The position numbers and the translations under genes are program-made. Source: Nosema muscidifuracis (taxonomy: Eukaryota; Microsporidia; Nosematidae). From it: a stretch of 64,000 nt of DNA. Of the stretch, positions 9,763-21,426 are shown one piece after another (the first letter of the stretch is position 1; each line of letters opens with the position of its first letter). The stretch lies in the NCBI GenBank assembly GCA_028335825.1, contig JAIOKI010000004.1, positions 618,067 through 682,066 of the forward strand, written 5' to 3'. The notes beneath the pieces are model-generated. The model saw only the letters and a program-made list of their open reading frames with translations. It was not told the DNA's origin and did no database searches.

Positions 9763-11112
9763 CTAAAGTATTTTATTATCTTCTAGTATCTTAATTAACC
9801 CTTGCATTGTCATGTTTGACATTAAAATTATACCTTTACTGTTAAGATAGAATTTAGAAAATAGTTTGTTGAATACTCTATAATAATCTTCTGTTTGTTT
9901 TTCAGTTATCAAATTTAAAATTAGTCCATAAATTTCTATATTTTCTCTTAATAAATTTTTTGATTTTTTCAAATAATAATCTGAAAATAATCTTAATATT
10001 TTTTTCAAATTAGTTTTTATAATATTTTTCAGATCTATAACTAAATCCTGATTACAACATGTAATTAAATATGATAATCTATCTATAAAAAAATTTGAAT
10101 CATAATATTCTATATAAACATTTCCATTTTCATAATAAAATATTATATGAAGTAAAAATCTAATCAAACAATAAATATCTTTTTTGCTTGTAAGAATATC
10201 AAATAAACATTTGTATAGTACAATCTTGTCTAAAGGATCCTGAATGATATTTATACTTTCTATTATACATGATATCAATATCTCTTTATATATTTTCTTT
10301 TCATTCATTTCTTGAAAAATATCTTCAATTATTTTATTTAAGACTTTAAAGTTATATTCAGTAAAAGAACAGATATATAAATTGAATTTGAATGTGTACT
10401 TTGAAATTATTTGGTATAATTCTTTTTTATCATCAATGATGGAGATTTTTTTTAAATTTAGGTTACTAAAATCAAACTCTTTTATAAAATCCATATATTG
10501 AAATATTTGATCAATATTATAGTTAATGTCATTAGATATATTACAACTATCGATATGAAAAATATTAGGTAGAAACATAGAATTCTTCATTGAATTTAAT
10601 AACTTATCTCTATAAACTGCATAAGAATTATTTCTAATATCCATTAAATTTAACAAATATTTCAAATGAGGTAAGACTTGTTTTATATCATTATTAAACA
10701 TACAAATAGTCTTATTGAACAAAAAAATATCTGTGTTATTATAAATTTGAAGATTAGCTAGTTTGTTATTATAAAAAAAATTAGATTTTTTTGATTTTTT
10801 CAATTTATTATTCGAAGTAACAGGATTATCAGAATCGAGATTTTCATCTATTTTTTTATTAATATTATCAATAAATTCTATTAAAGATAGATAATCATCT
10901 TGAATTTTGTTAATTTCTAATATGTCGTATCTTATAACTGAATTATCCCGAGAAATATCAGCTGTTTCAGTAATAAAATCTTCTTCATCTAAATATCCTA
11001 GATCTAAAAGTTCGTAATCTTTATTTGGGAGTATTTCTCTGACTATGCATAGTTCATTAGAATTTCTTTTTGTACCTAAAGTTATCAAAAAGTATAGATT
11101 TATCAAATACAT
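9763..11112 (-). CDS. Subtelomeric secreted family A, copy 2 (intact)
   Basis: A 449-aa protein with a hydrophobic N-terminus (YLINLYFLITLG) that fits a signal peptide. Next come CIVREILPNKDYELLDLG and an acidic DEEDF segment, a lysine-rich low-complexity stretch (KLKKSKKSNFF, about 104-114), the FLFNKTICMFNND block, a helical middle (KEFDFSNLNLKK), the most conserved block DPLDKIVLYKCLFDIL, CLIRFLLHIIFYYENG and IDRLSYLITCC, and finally the tail MSNMTMQGLIKILEDNKIL. The whole length aligns with copy 3. The start is set by the shared context ATCCATAATG. Its neighbour in the direction of transcription is family B copy 1, about 1.9 kb away in the same orientation. No enzyme motif is visible. A secreted helical effector- or surface-type protein is inferred only from the signal peptide, multigene status and subtelomeric location. 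Confidence 0.82.
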   Translation of the reverse strand: MYLINLYFLITLGTKRNSNELCIVREILPNKDYELLDLGYLDEEDFITETADISRDNSVIRYDILEINKIQDDYLSLIEFIDNINKKIDENLDSDNPVTSNNKLKKSKKSNFFYNNKLANLQIYNNTDIFLFNKTICMFNNDIKQVLPHLKYLLNLMDIRNNSYAVYRDKLLNSMKNSMFLPNIFHIDSCNISNDINYNIDQIFQYMDFIKEFDFSNLNLKKISIIDDKKELYQIISKYTFKFNLYICSFTEYNFKVLNKIIEDIFQEMNEKKIYKEILISCIIESINIIQDPLDKIVLYKCLFDILTSKKDIYCLIRFLLHIIFYYENGNVYIEYYDSNFFIDRLSYLITCCNQDLVIDLKNIIKTNLKKILRLFSDYYLKKSKNLLRENIEIYGLILNLITEKQTEDYYRVFNKLFSKFYLNSKGIILMSNMTMQGLIKILEDNKIL

Positions 11113-13706
11113 TATGGATTAAAAATAATAAATTTTTATAAAATAATTTAATTACTGATTAATTATAATTAAAATAGATTAAAAAAAATATTATTTTCGT
11201 GTGCTATGTAACTTATTTATTAAAATGAAAATAGATTATTTAATTCTAAATTTTGTATACTATGTAGCTAATTTATTAATTAAGGGGATTATGTTGAGTA
11301 ATAATTTCACAATAAATTAAAAAAAAATCATTTTTCTTAGATTAAAATTCTTAATAATACACAAAATTTTATAATATAAAGATTTTAAATTTTTATTGTT
11401 AAAAAAAGTTAAATTATACAATATTTAATTATAATAAAATTTGATTATTTTAAATAATCTATAATATAATATGTTTCTTAGTATTAGAGTCTATATGATG
11501 CTACACAGTTACAAAGAGGAAGTAACCATTTCTTTATCATTGAACTTTATATGTTGTTTTATAAAAAATGAATCATCTTTAAGATGAGCATTATTGTCTA
11601 GCAATTGAAATACAGAACTTGGAAAATTTTAAAATATCCAGAATCTTAAAATAAAGTAAGGTTCACTTGTAAATTAGTTATGCGATTGATATATTTTAGT
11701 CTCAACATGACGTAATTTTTAAAATAATGATGTGTCTAAAATAAATAATATTCTTTTATTATCTAAATATTAAGATAGACAAACTCACAATATATTTTTA
11801 AAAATCATAGTTGTTAATAAATAGATTTAAAATAAAATATAACTTTAAATAACAGATATATAGTTCCGTAAGCTACATTTTATTTATATATTGTTTCATA
11901 ATATATATGTATTTATCAATAAAATGACGTAAATTATTAATTATTATAAAGCATTATTCCACTAATGATTATTGTTCTATATTATATGTGCATCATTAAA
12001 AATTAAGTTACAATGTCATCTTAAATAAAAAAATTTATTATTTTCAAAACCAAATTTTTTCAAAAATGTGAGGGATAAAATAAACAGCATAATTTATTTT
12101 TACAAAATAAAACAGAATAACAACTTTATTAATCTATCACTATTAGAACTCATTTTAATTTATATTTAACTCTTAGTTATGGTATATTTTTATCAAATAA
12201 CATTAACAGAACCTAGTAATTATAAAAATTAATTTTCAAATAAATAAAGCAAGTCTATAAATTAAAACTTATTCCATATTTAAGATACCTATCATTATAC
12301 TATAAAGAAATAAAACTAAATTTATTATTTTTTTGACTCATTTAATTAAAAAAATGACAACATAAAATCATAATAATCAATCTTCTTTAAGAAGTCTTTC
12401 TATTTCTAGCTATTTCACATTAATTTAATTTTTTTGCTTTAATAAATTACATATGTTATTTCAATTAAAGACGAAAATAAATAAAAAAATATATTTGACT
12501 ATGAATAAAAAGAATGTTATGAAAAGAAAATATTTTATAAATATGAATTTAAATACACTATCTTCTGTGCTTGATCTTAAACGAAGGTTCTAATCAGCTC
12601 ATAATGAATTAATTTTGATTCGTAATTCTTATTTGTTTTTAAATTTGGTTAGGTATCAATTTTATGACTTATAAATAGTTTATATAATCAATTATTTGCA
12701 TGGAAATTTTGTAAATAAGAATTTAAAGATAGATAGAATTATATAAAAAAATAATTAGTTTGAATCAATTAAGATAAAGTTTTTGTCAATTACGCTTATG
12801 TTTTAAGGTTGTAAATTATTCAAGAAACACATTCTTTGATTAAAAATTAATAGAAATTTATGGTTTACAATATTAAAAATACTGTGATGATAAGCATATA
12901 AAATTTATCAAATTTTAAATAATGAAAAAAGCGATGCATTAAAACAAGTTATTATTAAGACTTAACTATATTTGAATTAAGGTCTTAAAAAGTTGTTTAT
13001 GCATAAAGTAGCAGTTTTAAGAGAATATTTTATAAAAACTTATTAGCGTTAATTTTAAACTTAGATTGAATGTATAATTAGACATATAATCTCAAACAAA
13101 ATTGCTCAAGCTTATTTATTTCACTTGTAATCGGCTAAAAAAATGATTCACAATACTTTGTTCTATGTTTATAAAAAAACTTATCAATATTTATAATTAT
13201 TCACCTATATTTTAAGTTCAATTTCAAATTTTTTAGTGAATTTATTATTAGTACAAGCTCATTTCTTGACATTATTTATAAAAAAATTTATTTTATTGAA
13301 AATTTAATATGATTTCTTTTTTAGTTAGAAATACTGATATTATTAAGTGTACATGTTTATAGACAACACATAACTACTTTACAATTTATTAATTCATAGA
13401 CATTGTCAAAGAATTTTAATAATTAAAAAAAATATAATGCAATTGATATTTAAATTATTTAGAAATATTTTGTAATTTCACACCATTATATTAACTTTAA
13501 TTAAGATCATTTTTTTTATTATATGTAGATTTAATAACTAAAAAAATTATTTTTATTGTTCATTTTATATTATTTTAATGCCGTTTTATTCACTGAATGA
13601 CACTCTATAGTAATAATTAAATTAATTTATAATCATTTCTTCAAAAACCTGTTATTATAAATTTCATCTTACATATAAAAAATAAACATTGTTAAAAGTA
13701 AATAAT
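11113..13706. other. AT-rich intergenic, 2.6 kb
   Basis: No intact gene. Two imperfect copies of a roughly 25-base segment (GTGCTATGTAAC... at 11201, GTATACTATGTAGC... at 11255) lie upstream of family A copy 2. Around 12535-12720 on the plus strand there is a stretch with fewer stops than its surroundings (DLKRRF, then SAHNELILIRNSYLFLNL), which might be a very old coding ghost. Confidence 0.5.
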
Positions 13707-15319
13707 TTAATTCATTATCTCACTCAACTCATCTTTTAAAGGTAAATCTTGTAAGTTTTCCTTGATAAGAATTTTTTTGTTGTCTTGTGATTTAAAATAA
13801 ATAACATTATTTCTGATAATTGGTGGGAATCTCTTAGTCAAATGAGCTAAGATATCAAAGGTAGATGCGAGTTCATAATCAAGTATATATGTAACATCTT
13901 TCAAATCTTTCATAACATACTTGAAAATATTAAATGCTGAATTAGCATCTTTAGGTATACCTAACTTATTTAGTATCTCATCATATAGTCCCTTCCAGTG
14001 ATACTCCTCAGTCTTGTAGTCATTTGATAAATATACTTCATTAAGAACTTTTCCAAATAAAATCGTTAAATAGTTAAAATGGCTGAATTTAGGGTTGGGT
14101 CTGATTTTAAGTATTCTTTTTTTAATAATTTCGTCAAATAAATTATCGTAAGTTATTTCTAAAGCATCTTTTTTATCTTGATCTAAAATTCTTAAAGAAT
14201 AGCTTAGGTTCATTATATCTTCAAATTCGTTGTTTGTTATTATCTTAAGACTTTTGAGTAAATGAAGGAATATTATGGAATATGATGAGTAATATGATTT
14301 CATGATCTTGTTAATAATCAATAATTTCATATCATCAGTTAGTGAATAATACAATAGACTAGCTGAAAATAAATCTTCATTTTTAAGGTTCAGTGAAGAG
14401 GAAAAAAACTCTTTCATATCTTCAAACATTTCTTTGGAAATATTTCTTTTATCTAATGATCCTGAAATATAAAGTTTTCCATCAATGCTTAAATTGTCTT
14501 CATTAAAAACATAAGGGAAATTATTATCGAATAAAGACGAATTGTTATTTTTTTCGCTTTCTTTAATTGAAGTGTTCTTGATAAAACCTTCTTGAATATT
14601 CATGGTATTATTGAAGAACATAGTGTAAGAAGAACATTTAAAGTTTTCAAATAGTCGACTCAATAAATCTTTGTCTGACAATTTTGTAAATTCGTAATCT
14701 ATTAAAATGTCAGTAAAATATTTTCTGATATTGAATTCCTCAAAATTTATAATGAAATAATATAAACTATCTTTTCGTTTAAAAATGAAATTTATAATGA
14801 TATTATCACCATTATAAACAAAATCTGATGACTTCAATATTCTTCCAAAAAAGTAAAATAAAAGATCACAATCTCTCAATATTCGTATTGTATGATTTTT
14901 ATGATATTCTTTATAAAAGCTTCAACAATTTTTTCCTCAGTTCTTACAATAGGATATGCTGATAAATTATAAATTATTTCGTAGTCAATGACTCTATCTC
15001 TAAAATTCTCATCAAGGAATTCTGTAAAAGAACATGTCTTATTTTCTCCATATGTTATCATAATATTATTTTCAGAATCTAATACAAAATTGAATTTTAC
15101 AGAATTAAGTATTGTTTGTTCACCTTCAGCTATAAATTTTTCTCTCCACCAACTTTTAGAAGGATGAAAATTTATATTGATCAAAAGAGGTTTTTTCTTC
15201 AGATCAATTTCTTCGAATTCCTTATTCTGATATTTCCTAATTATTGTATCTTGTATATCTTCATAAAAGTTTTTTAAAGATATTGATGTCATTATGTTAT
15301 AGATATAAAGAAGAATCAT
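13707..15319 (-). pseudogene. Family C protein, copy 1, split by one frameshift
   Basis: An N-terminal frame (15319-14876, 147 aa) ends in TGA just where a second frame (about 14879-13707, about 390 codons) takes over, a 1-base shift in the sense of translation near 14880-14900. Together they cover about 537 codons, close to the 551 aa of the intact paralogue at 29882-31537. Shared blocks: SFTEFLDENF with SFNKYLDEKF; INFIFKRKDSLYYFIINFEEFN with FNFSLILDNKNRYIYNIEMNEFN; LLYYSLTDDMKLLIINKI with FFYLIKDSNLYKNILTSI. The second frame has no ATG near its beginning, so it is not an independent gene. The start is supported by TACCCTATG. The intact paralogue has a signal-like N-terminus, while this copy begins ILLYIYNIM, which is weaker. 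Function unknown. A sequencing error cannot be excluded. Confidence 0.72.
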
Positions 15320-16561
15320 AGGGTATTATATTTTCACAGCTTTTATAGTTTTTTTAATTAAATTTAAAGAGTTAGGTAATTAAAAATTACATTTCTTTGA
15401 TTAAGATATTATTGATAATTTTCAGATTTGAATCAATTTTATTTCTAAAATATTTTTCTTTTTTTAAATATTCATTATATAATATAATAGCATCATTTTA
15501 TTTTTGAAAAATAATTGTAGAATTTCATACCTAATAAAAAATATATTTAAGAATGTTTTATCGAATTTTATATTTACATTTTTCATAATTTAATTTATCA
15601 TTTAATTTGCAATAATTTATTTATTCTTTTTGAAAATAAATTAAATTAAAAATACTTAAAAACGAAAGGAGAATAAAAAGTTTTAAGGATTTATCCAGAA
15701 TTAATTTTAATAAATATATATTATAAACTTCTTTAAAATAAGGAGCTACTCAAAAATATTATTTTTTGTTTGTTCAATAAATTTAATAATAATTCTAAAT
15801 GAACGTTTTTATGATTAAATACTTTTTAATTTATATTTTGGTGATTTCACAAAACGAAACACCTTTGATGAATTTTAATACTCTATATATTATTGTTTTA
15901 AAAATACCATTATTTGTGTATATTCCAATTGATATATCAATAAGATGCAGTGGGCATTACAGAATAAAAACATTTTCTTAGAAAAAAGCCATTAAAAAGT
16001 AGATTATCTATCAAGTTAATGTATAGAATATTTAGTTTTGGTTATATGAGACAATATTATAAGCATTACAATTTACTCATTTACAAAGATTAAGAATCTC
16101 TTTTTACCAGGTCATATTGTTCCAATGAATATCGAAATCAGATCAAAGTTTATACTATAAATAAAACTTACATATGCATATTTATAATCTTCACGGCAAT
16201 CACTGAACTTTCCTTCACAATTATAGGGCAAGAATTATTACATTTGTTGAACGAAATTCTAAAAAACTTCCAATGCGCATATAGAATTGAGACAAAAAAA
16301 GCCAGACATAGATACTTCTATGACAGGCTCAAGAGATTGCACATGTGGTATATAAACGAGGAATAAAACTAAATCAATTTCTCTTTAAAATGTTCTTTTT
16401 CAACTAATTCAATAATAGTAAATTTAAATACAATGATAAAATATTATTAAAATAAAGAGATTTATTTAGTTCTACGTAAAAGAATGTAAGATTTAATTTT
16501 ATCATTAAAAGATCAATTAAGATGAGAAAGAAAATATATCAATGAACATTTTAAGTTTTAA
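15320..16561. other. Intergenic with a possible dead coding island
   Basis: A 60-codon frame at 15799-15981 (+) begins with a hydrophobic MNVFMIKYFLIYILVIS, which could be a signal peptide, but it lacks the upstream CCC-type motif and has no paralogue here, so I do not call it a gene. Around 16095-16365 the composition is less AT-rich. On the minus strand about 40 codons are open there with a Cys-containing segment (PYNCEGKFSDCREDYKYAY), probably a remnant of an unknown gene. Confidence 0.35.
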
Positions 16562-17413
16562 TTAAACATTTCCTTCAACCTTCTGTTTTTGACTTTTTTT
16601 ACATTTTGAATATATATTCTGTATAAGCTTATAAGTAAAAAAACCAAAGGCAGAAAAAACGAATATTCCTAATAAGTACCCATAGGGATAAATGTAATCA
16701 TACATATTTTCAGATTCATTATAATCAAGCATTTCATCAATTTTTAATATTGATCTGATATTTCTATTGGATATATTATCTAATTTAAAATGTACTAATT
16801 TTAAATTAAATTCATTGAGGCCTATAGATTTTTCGATATAATCAATTTGATAAAAGAAGTTAGGATTTTTACAATCCTTTACTGAAGTTGGTTGAATTAG
16901 TTTTACAAAACACTTGGGATCATTTTGACATTCTTGTTTTAGTTCATATACTGCACATTGTAATTGGTCATAATATATTGGATCATCATTACATAAATTT
17001 TCGATTCCCTTCGTAATTCTATCTCCTAGTGTTTGACTAAAATGATATTGTTTATAATCGTACATTACACCATCGGAAATTCTTATATTATAGTTATTAC
17101 AATATACATAGTTCTTTAATAAGAATAGATTATTAGTTGTCAAATCATGACAAATATGATCAAATTGAAAATCTAAAAATGAATCAGCAACACAATTATG
17201 ATTACATTTGCATATTTGTCTTGTAAATTGTATCATACATCTTGGAAAATCATTAATAAAGTGTTCAATTTATGTATTTTTCGCTTTATCAGTTTCAGAA
17301 TTATTTATACATAATTTTTTAGCATATTCTAAGTGTATAACTCTCCATTCTTTAAATTCATCATTAATTTCTGACCATTCTGGTTTTAAATCTTTAGAAT
17401 AAGTTTGTTCCAT
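16562..17413 (-). pseudogene. Family B Cys-rich membrane protein, copy 2, with one in-frame stop
   Basis: The frame starts at ATG 17413-17411 in the context ATCCATAATGG and runs 47 codons to an in-frame TAA (17272-17270), then continues in the same frame to 16562 (283 codons in all). Downstream of the stop the Cys-rich domain is complete: FPRC just after the stop, C-x-C-x3-C, YVYC, ENLCND, C-x2-YEL-x2-EC-x5-C, then DCKNPNF. A membrane segment (YGYLLGIFVFSAFGFFTY) and a basic tail (KCKKSQKQK) follow, as in copy 1. The ATG at 17236 lies inside the domain, so re-initiation there would lose the first conserved Cys. It sits about 170 bases downstream of family A copy 3 in the same orientation and shares its start context. 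Either a recent pseudogene or an allele needing stop read-through. Confidence 0.8.
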
Positions 17414-17562
17414 TATGGATGAACCAATTTTTTCTTAATAAAATCAATTTATTTAATTAATCATTTTAATATAATATTTTAGAACTAAGTGATTTTATTT
17501 AATTTTAGTCGTTAATAAATATCACTATTGGTCTAATTATTTATAAATTAATTTTTTCTATA

Positions 17563-19945
17563 ACTATAGAACTAAAAAATCATTAATTAAAGTATTTTAT
17601 TGTCTTCTAATATCTTTATTACACCTTGCATTGTCATGTTTGACATAAATTTAATTATCATATTGTTGGAGCAATTGTTATCAAATATTCTATTTAATAC
17701 GTAATAATAATCCCGTGGTTGATTTTCATCTATCAAATTTAAGAATATTCCATGAATTTCAATATTTTCTCTAAATGAATCTTTTGATTTTGTTTTATAA
17801 TATTTTAAAAATAACTCTGATTTTTTTTTCTTTTTATATTTTGAAAAATCTTTTAAATCTAAAATAAACTTAGGATTTAAACACGTAATTAAATATAATA
17901 ATCTGTCTATTAAAAAATCCTCATTTTCATGTATTAAATAAACATTACCTTCTTTATAATATATTATTATATGAAATAAAAGTCTAATTAAACAGTTAAT
18001 ATTTTTTTTCCTTGTAAGAATGTCAAATAGACATTTGTAGAGTATAATTTTGTCTAAAGGATCTTCAATATTATTAATACTTTCTATTATATATAAAATT
18101 AATGTTTCTTTAGATATTTTCTTTTCATAGATTTCTTGATAAACTTTTTCTGTTATTTTATTCAAAAATTCGATGTTTGATTTAGTAAAAAAATATATTT
18201 TTAAAGAAAAATCTTGATTGTACTTATGAAAAATTTGATATAATTCTTTTTTTTGATTAAAGTATGCATAATTCCTTAGGTTTAATTTGCTAAAATCGAA
18301 TTCCTTAATGAATTTCATATATTTAAATATTAGATCAATATTATCAAGATATTCATTAGAATTATAAAACCTTTCAACCTGAAATATGTTGGGTATAAAC
18401 ATATGATTCTTCATTATATCTAATAAGATGTCTTTATAACCTTCATAAGATTCATGCTTATTGTTTATTAAATTCGATAAATATTTTAACTGTAACTTGA
18501 ATTGTTCCATATCATTGTGAAACATACATATAGTCTCATTAAACAAGAAAAAATCATCTATTTGAAGAATAATTGTGTTATCATGATTAGCAAGATTAAC
18601 TAATTCGTTCTCATAAGATTGATTTGAATCATTTTGCAAAGTAACAGAATTTTGATCTAATTTCGGATAAATATAATCAATATACTTATTTAAAGATAAA
18701 TAATCTTCGTCAATTTTGTATCTTTCTAATATCCCATAGCGTATAACTGAATTATTTTCATAATTATCTAGCTTATCAGTCATAAAATCAGATTCATTTA
18801 GATGTCCCAAATCAATAGGTATGTAATCTTCGCTTGGAAGTATTTCTTTTGTCACACACATCTCATCAGAATAATTCTTTGTACTATTTATTATCAAAAA
18901 GTATAGAGTTTTCAAAAACATTATGGATCTAAAATATTCAAATTTATATATTTTTTTTAATTAATCAATTAATTAAAATATATTAATTTCTGTCAATAAA
19001 CAAATTCTCATAGCTAATAATTTATTACAATAAAACATTATCATGATACTTTTTTATAAACGTAATAAATTTAATCAAATTTTTTATGTATTATAATGAT
19101 CAAACAATTATTTAATTACCAATTAACTATTTTTAAATACAATAATAATAAATTATAAATTTTATTATCTTTTTTAATCTATATAAAATATAAGATAATG
19201 TTTTTAATTAAATAATTTGAATTGATAACAATTTACAAAATAATATTTTTTATATAAATTAGGATGATATAATAACAAATTTACAATATATATAGATGTA
19301 GATAAATTAGAAAACATAAAAAAAATATGATATCAAAAGTCAGAAAATAACTCAATTAAAGATGAAATTTCATATGAGAAAAATAAATATAAAATAATAT
19401 TTCTATGACTAGTAGCTTATTTTATGAATATAGAAGATGGTTAATTTATCATTTAAATAAAAAAATAATTTAAATATTATTTATGTAAATAAATACATTC
19501 ATATTACGTAAATCAGTAAAATTGTTAGAACTATTTATTTAATAAACAAATTTTTTTTATTTTGATAATTTTTTCTATTCATCAACATAAAACATATAAA
19601 TCAATATTTAATAAATTTATGAATATTTTTGTAAATACTATCATTTTTAATCTAAGTTATGTTCTTTGATTTATTTTCATTATAAAAAATAATTACAATT
19701 AATTTTCATGTTATTTCGAAACTAAATTTATTTATTATAAATAATATTTTCAATATAAATTTTTCTTAAGTTGAATTCTAAAAATAATATTATATCATTG
19801 ATTTGAACATTTAATTTATATTATCTTCAATGAAAAAAATTCTATTATTTGTCTTATAAAATCTAATTTTAGAAGATGAAACCACATTAATAACAAAAAT
19901 TCCAAGAGTTGCGAACTGAAACACATTTAATATAGATTGTTGTAA
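17563..19945. repeat. Segmental duplication, unit 1 (partner 40231-42690)
   Basis: Similarity to 40231-42690 begins in the short 3' flank (CTATAGAACTA...AAATCATTAATTAAAGTATTTTA), runs through the family A gene, and continues about 1 kb into its upstream non-coding DNA. Matching blocks include AGGATGATATAATAA at 19261 against 41953 and TAGATGTAGATAAATTAGAA. It fades after GAAGATGAAACC at about 19875 against 42632. Conservation of non-coding sequence shows the copies arose by duplication of the whole segment and not by gene conversion of the coding part alone. Confidence 0.8.
17587..18921 (-). CDS. Subtelomeric secreted family A, copy 3 (intact)
   Basis: A 444-aa protein with a hydrophobic N-terminus (MFLKTLYFLIINST) acting as the presumed signal peptide. 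It carries the family landmarks in order: CVTKEILPSEDYIPIDLG, ENNSVIRYGILE, FLFNETICMFHNDMEQ, KEFDFSKLNLRN, DPLDKIILYKCLFDIL, CLIRLLFHIIIYYKEG, IDRLLYLITC and the tail MSNMTMQGVIKILEDNKIL. It is closest to the broken copy 4 (40258-41585), with which it also shares non-coding flanks on both sides, so the two come from one duplication. Start context ATCCATAATG. It stands about 170 bases upstream of family B copy 2 on the same strand. A tract of lysines (KYKKKKKSE) near residue 365 lies on a homopolymer prone to slippage. No catalytic motif seen; function unknown. Confidence 0.82.
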   Translation of the reverse strand: MFLKTLYFLIINSTKNYSDEMCVTKEILPSEDYIPIDLGHLNESDFMTDKLDNYENNSVIRYGILERYKIDEDYLSLNKYIDYIYPKLDQNSVTLQNDSNQSYENELVNLANHDNTIILQIDDFFLFNETICMFHNDMEQFKLQLKYLSNLINNKHESYEGYKDILLDIMKNHMFIPNIFQVERFYNSNEYLDNIDLIFKYMKFIKEFDFSKLNLRNYAYFNQKKELYQIFHKYNQDFSLKIYFFTKSNIEFLNKITEKVYQEIYEKKISKETLILYIIESINNIEDPLDKIILYKCLFDILTRKKNINCLIRLLFHIIIYYKEGNVYLIHENEDFLIDRLLYLITCLNPKFILDLKDFSKYKKKKKSELFLKYYKTKSKDSFRENIEIHGIFLNLIDENQPRDYYYVLNRIFDNNCSNNMIIKFMSNMTMQGVIKILEDNKIL

Positions 19946-20817
19946 GAAGAATTATTGCTAAAAAACATACTTTATTTTAGGGGTCACTCTTTATGTAAAA
20001 ATGGTGATAAATTGATTTATGACGTCACCAAGTTACTTGTTCACAATTATCACACTGTCTAATCCCAACAAATACTAATTATCCAAAAAAACTAATAAAA
20101 CACTCTCTATTATATAAATTAATATAAATATTGACATAATCTACAAAATAAAAACTATATCTTTTTTTTCTAATCATTTTTGTTTAGTTTTTATTTTTTT
20201 CATATATTTATTTAATTATTTTGAATTTTTTTATTTGGGTAGTTAAAAATAAATGAATATTATTTTCTATTTAATTATTTTTAATTTTTAAGTATTTATA
20301 TTTTAAAGGTTAAAATATTCTATTCATAATAATTTCATATTTACAACAAATAAATTTATTTAAGATTTTGTAGATGAAATTAATTTAATACGTTATATAT
20401 ATTAATAACAAAGATTTAATATAATGTTTTATTTGATAACTAAATGATCGAAAAAAGCAAGTAATATTTACCCTATTTTGAAACGTACAAATAAAAAATA
20501 TTGATCTTAAATTTAGTTTTATTCCAATTATCATACTAAAATTTTCATGTTTAGAATAGAAATTTACTTTTATTATACTTAAAATAAATGTTAAATTTCA
20601 GACTGTTTTTATTTATAATATTTAAATTAAAATAGCCAATTATAGTTAATTAATATTTTTAATACTAGATTATAAAAATGTATAATAGCTTTTATATGTA
20701 TATATTATAAAGTTAAAAAATATTACGTCATAAAAAATCATTGCATAATATGATAAATTAATTCATTAGCTAAGATACCCCTTTAAAAGTATTTAAAGAA
20801 AAAATTAATAAAATATT
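18922..20817. other. AT-rich intergenic, partly duplicated flank; contains a TGACGTCA palindrome
   Basis: The first kilobase is the duplicated upstream flank of family A copy 3. A perfect TGACGTCA palindrome (the ATF/CREB-type bZIP site) lies at 20020-20027 within a relatively GC-richer 100-base stretch. The segment 20100-20760 is AT-rich with nothing recognisable. A TACCCCTTTAAAAG box at about 20777 precedes the next gene. Confidence 0.5.
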
Positions 20818-21195
20818 ATGAAGTTTTCAGCTTATTCATTATTACTTATAAGTTTCTTTATATCCAGTATTAGTGGATCTATCAAGACAAATAAACCTAG
20901 TACACCTACAAGTAGAAACGTTCCCTCAAAAAAAATGGATAAGAGAGGAGGTTTTTTTGGAATCGGAGCACAAGATACAAATGAAGGAGGTAAAGATTCA
21001 TGTGGTCCTGATGGAAAAGGATGTGGACCTGATGGAATGGGATGTGGACCTGATGGAATGGGATGTGGACCTGATGGAATGGGATGTGGTCCTGATGGAA
21101 AAGGATGTGGACCTGATGGAAAAGGATGCGGACCTGATGGAATGGGATGTGGTCCTGATGGAATGGGATGTGGACCTGATGGAAAAGGATGCTAA
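20818..21195 (+). CDS. Secreted protein with nine CGPDG(K/M)G heptad repeats
   Basis: A 125-aa protein. Residues 1-20 (MKFSAYSLLLISFFISSISG) form a clear signal peptide. A short linker ends in a basic KKMDKR, a possible Kex2-type processing site, followed by GGFFGIG. The rest (bases 21001-21192) is nine perfect 7-residue units CGPDGxG with x being K or M, plus a terminal Cys, giving ten cysteines spaced exactly seven apart. The DNA unit is 21 bases, so unit gain or loss keeps the frame. The Gly/Pro/Cys-rich composition suggests a disulphide-linked structural protein, for example of spore wall or polar tube, by analogy with repetitive microsporidian coat proteins. This is inference; no known family was recognised. 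It stands alone in an AT-rich desert and is much less AT-rich than its surroundings. A CCCC box lies about 35 bases upstream of the ATG. Confidence 0.85.
   Translation: MKFSAYSLLLISFFISSISGSIKTNKPSTPTSRNVPSKKMDKRGGFFGIGAQDTNEGGKDSCGPDGKGCGPDGMGCGPDGMGCGPDGMGCGPDGKGCGPDGKGCGPDGMGCGPDGMGCGPDGKGC
21001..21189 (+). repeat. 21-bp coding tandem repeat, nine units
   Basis: Nine contiguous 21-base units encode CGPDG(K/M)G. Synonymous GGT/GGA and TGT/TGC differences and the K/M switch form a pattern along the array (GGT in units 1, 5 and 8), hinting at duplication of multi-unit blocks. Confidence 0.9.
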
Positions 21196-21426
21196 CGAAA
21201 TAACCTCAAAGTTTCTATGAAACTAAAAATGTATAAAATAAATCATTTGGTTTAATTTTGTTTAAAAATTTATATTTGTTAGGTATAACTATAAATATTA
21301 CAACATAAACAAATTTTAAGTAAATTTTTAGTTTTAATTAATCTTCTTATAAAATAAAATGAATTTATCAATATAAAATCAAAAAAAAATTTATTTAATA
21401 TAAAATAATATTTTTAATCCTTCTAA

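Noticed and set aside
15799-15981. 60-codon frame with a signal-like N-terminus
   Set aside because: No start motif, no paralogue, and length within chance expectation.
20873-21220. Second open frame across the CGPDG repeat (115 codons)
   Set aside because: A shadow frame kept open by the 21-base period; no signal peptide, and the composition is that of a frame-shifted repeat.
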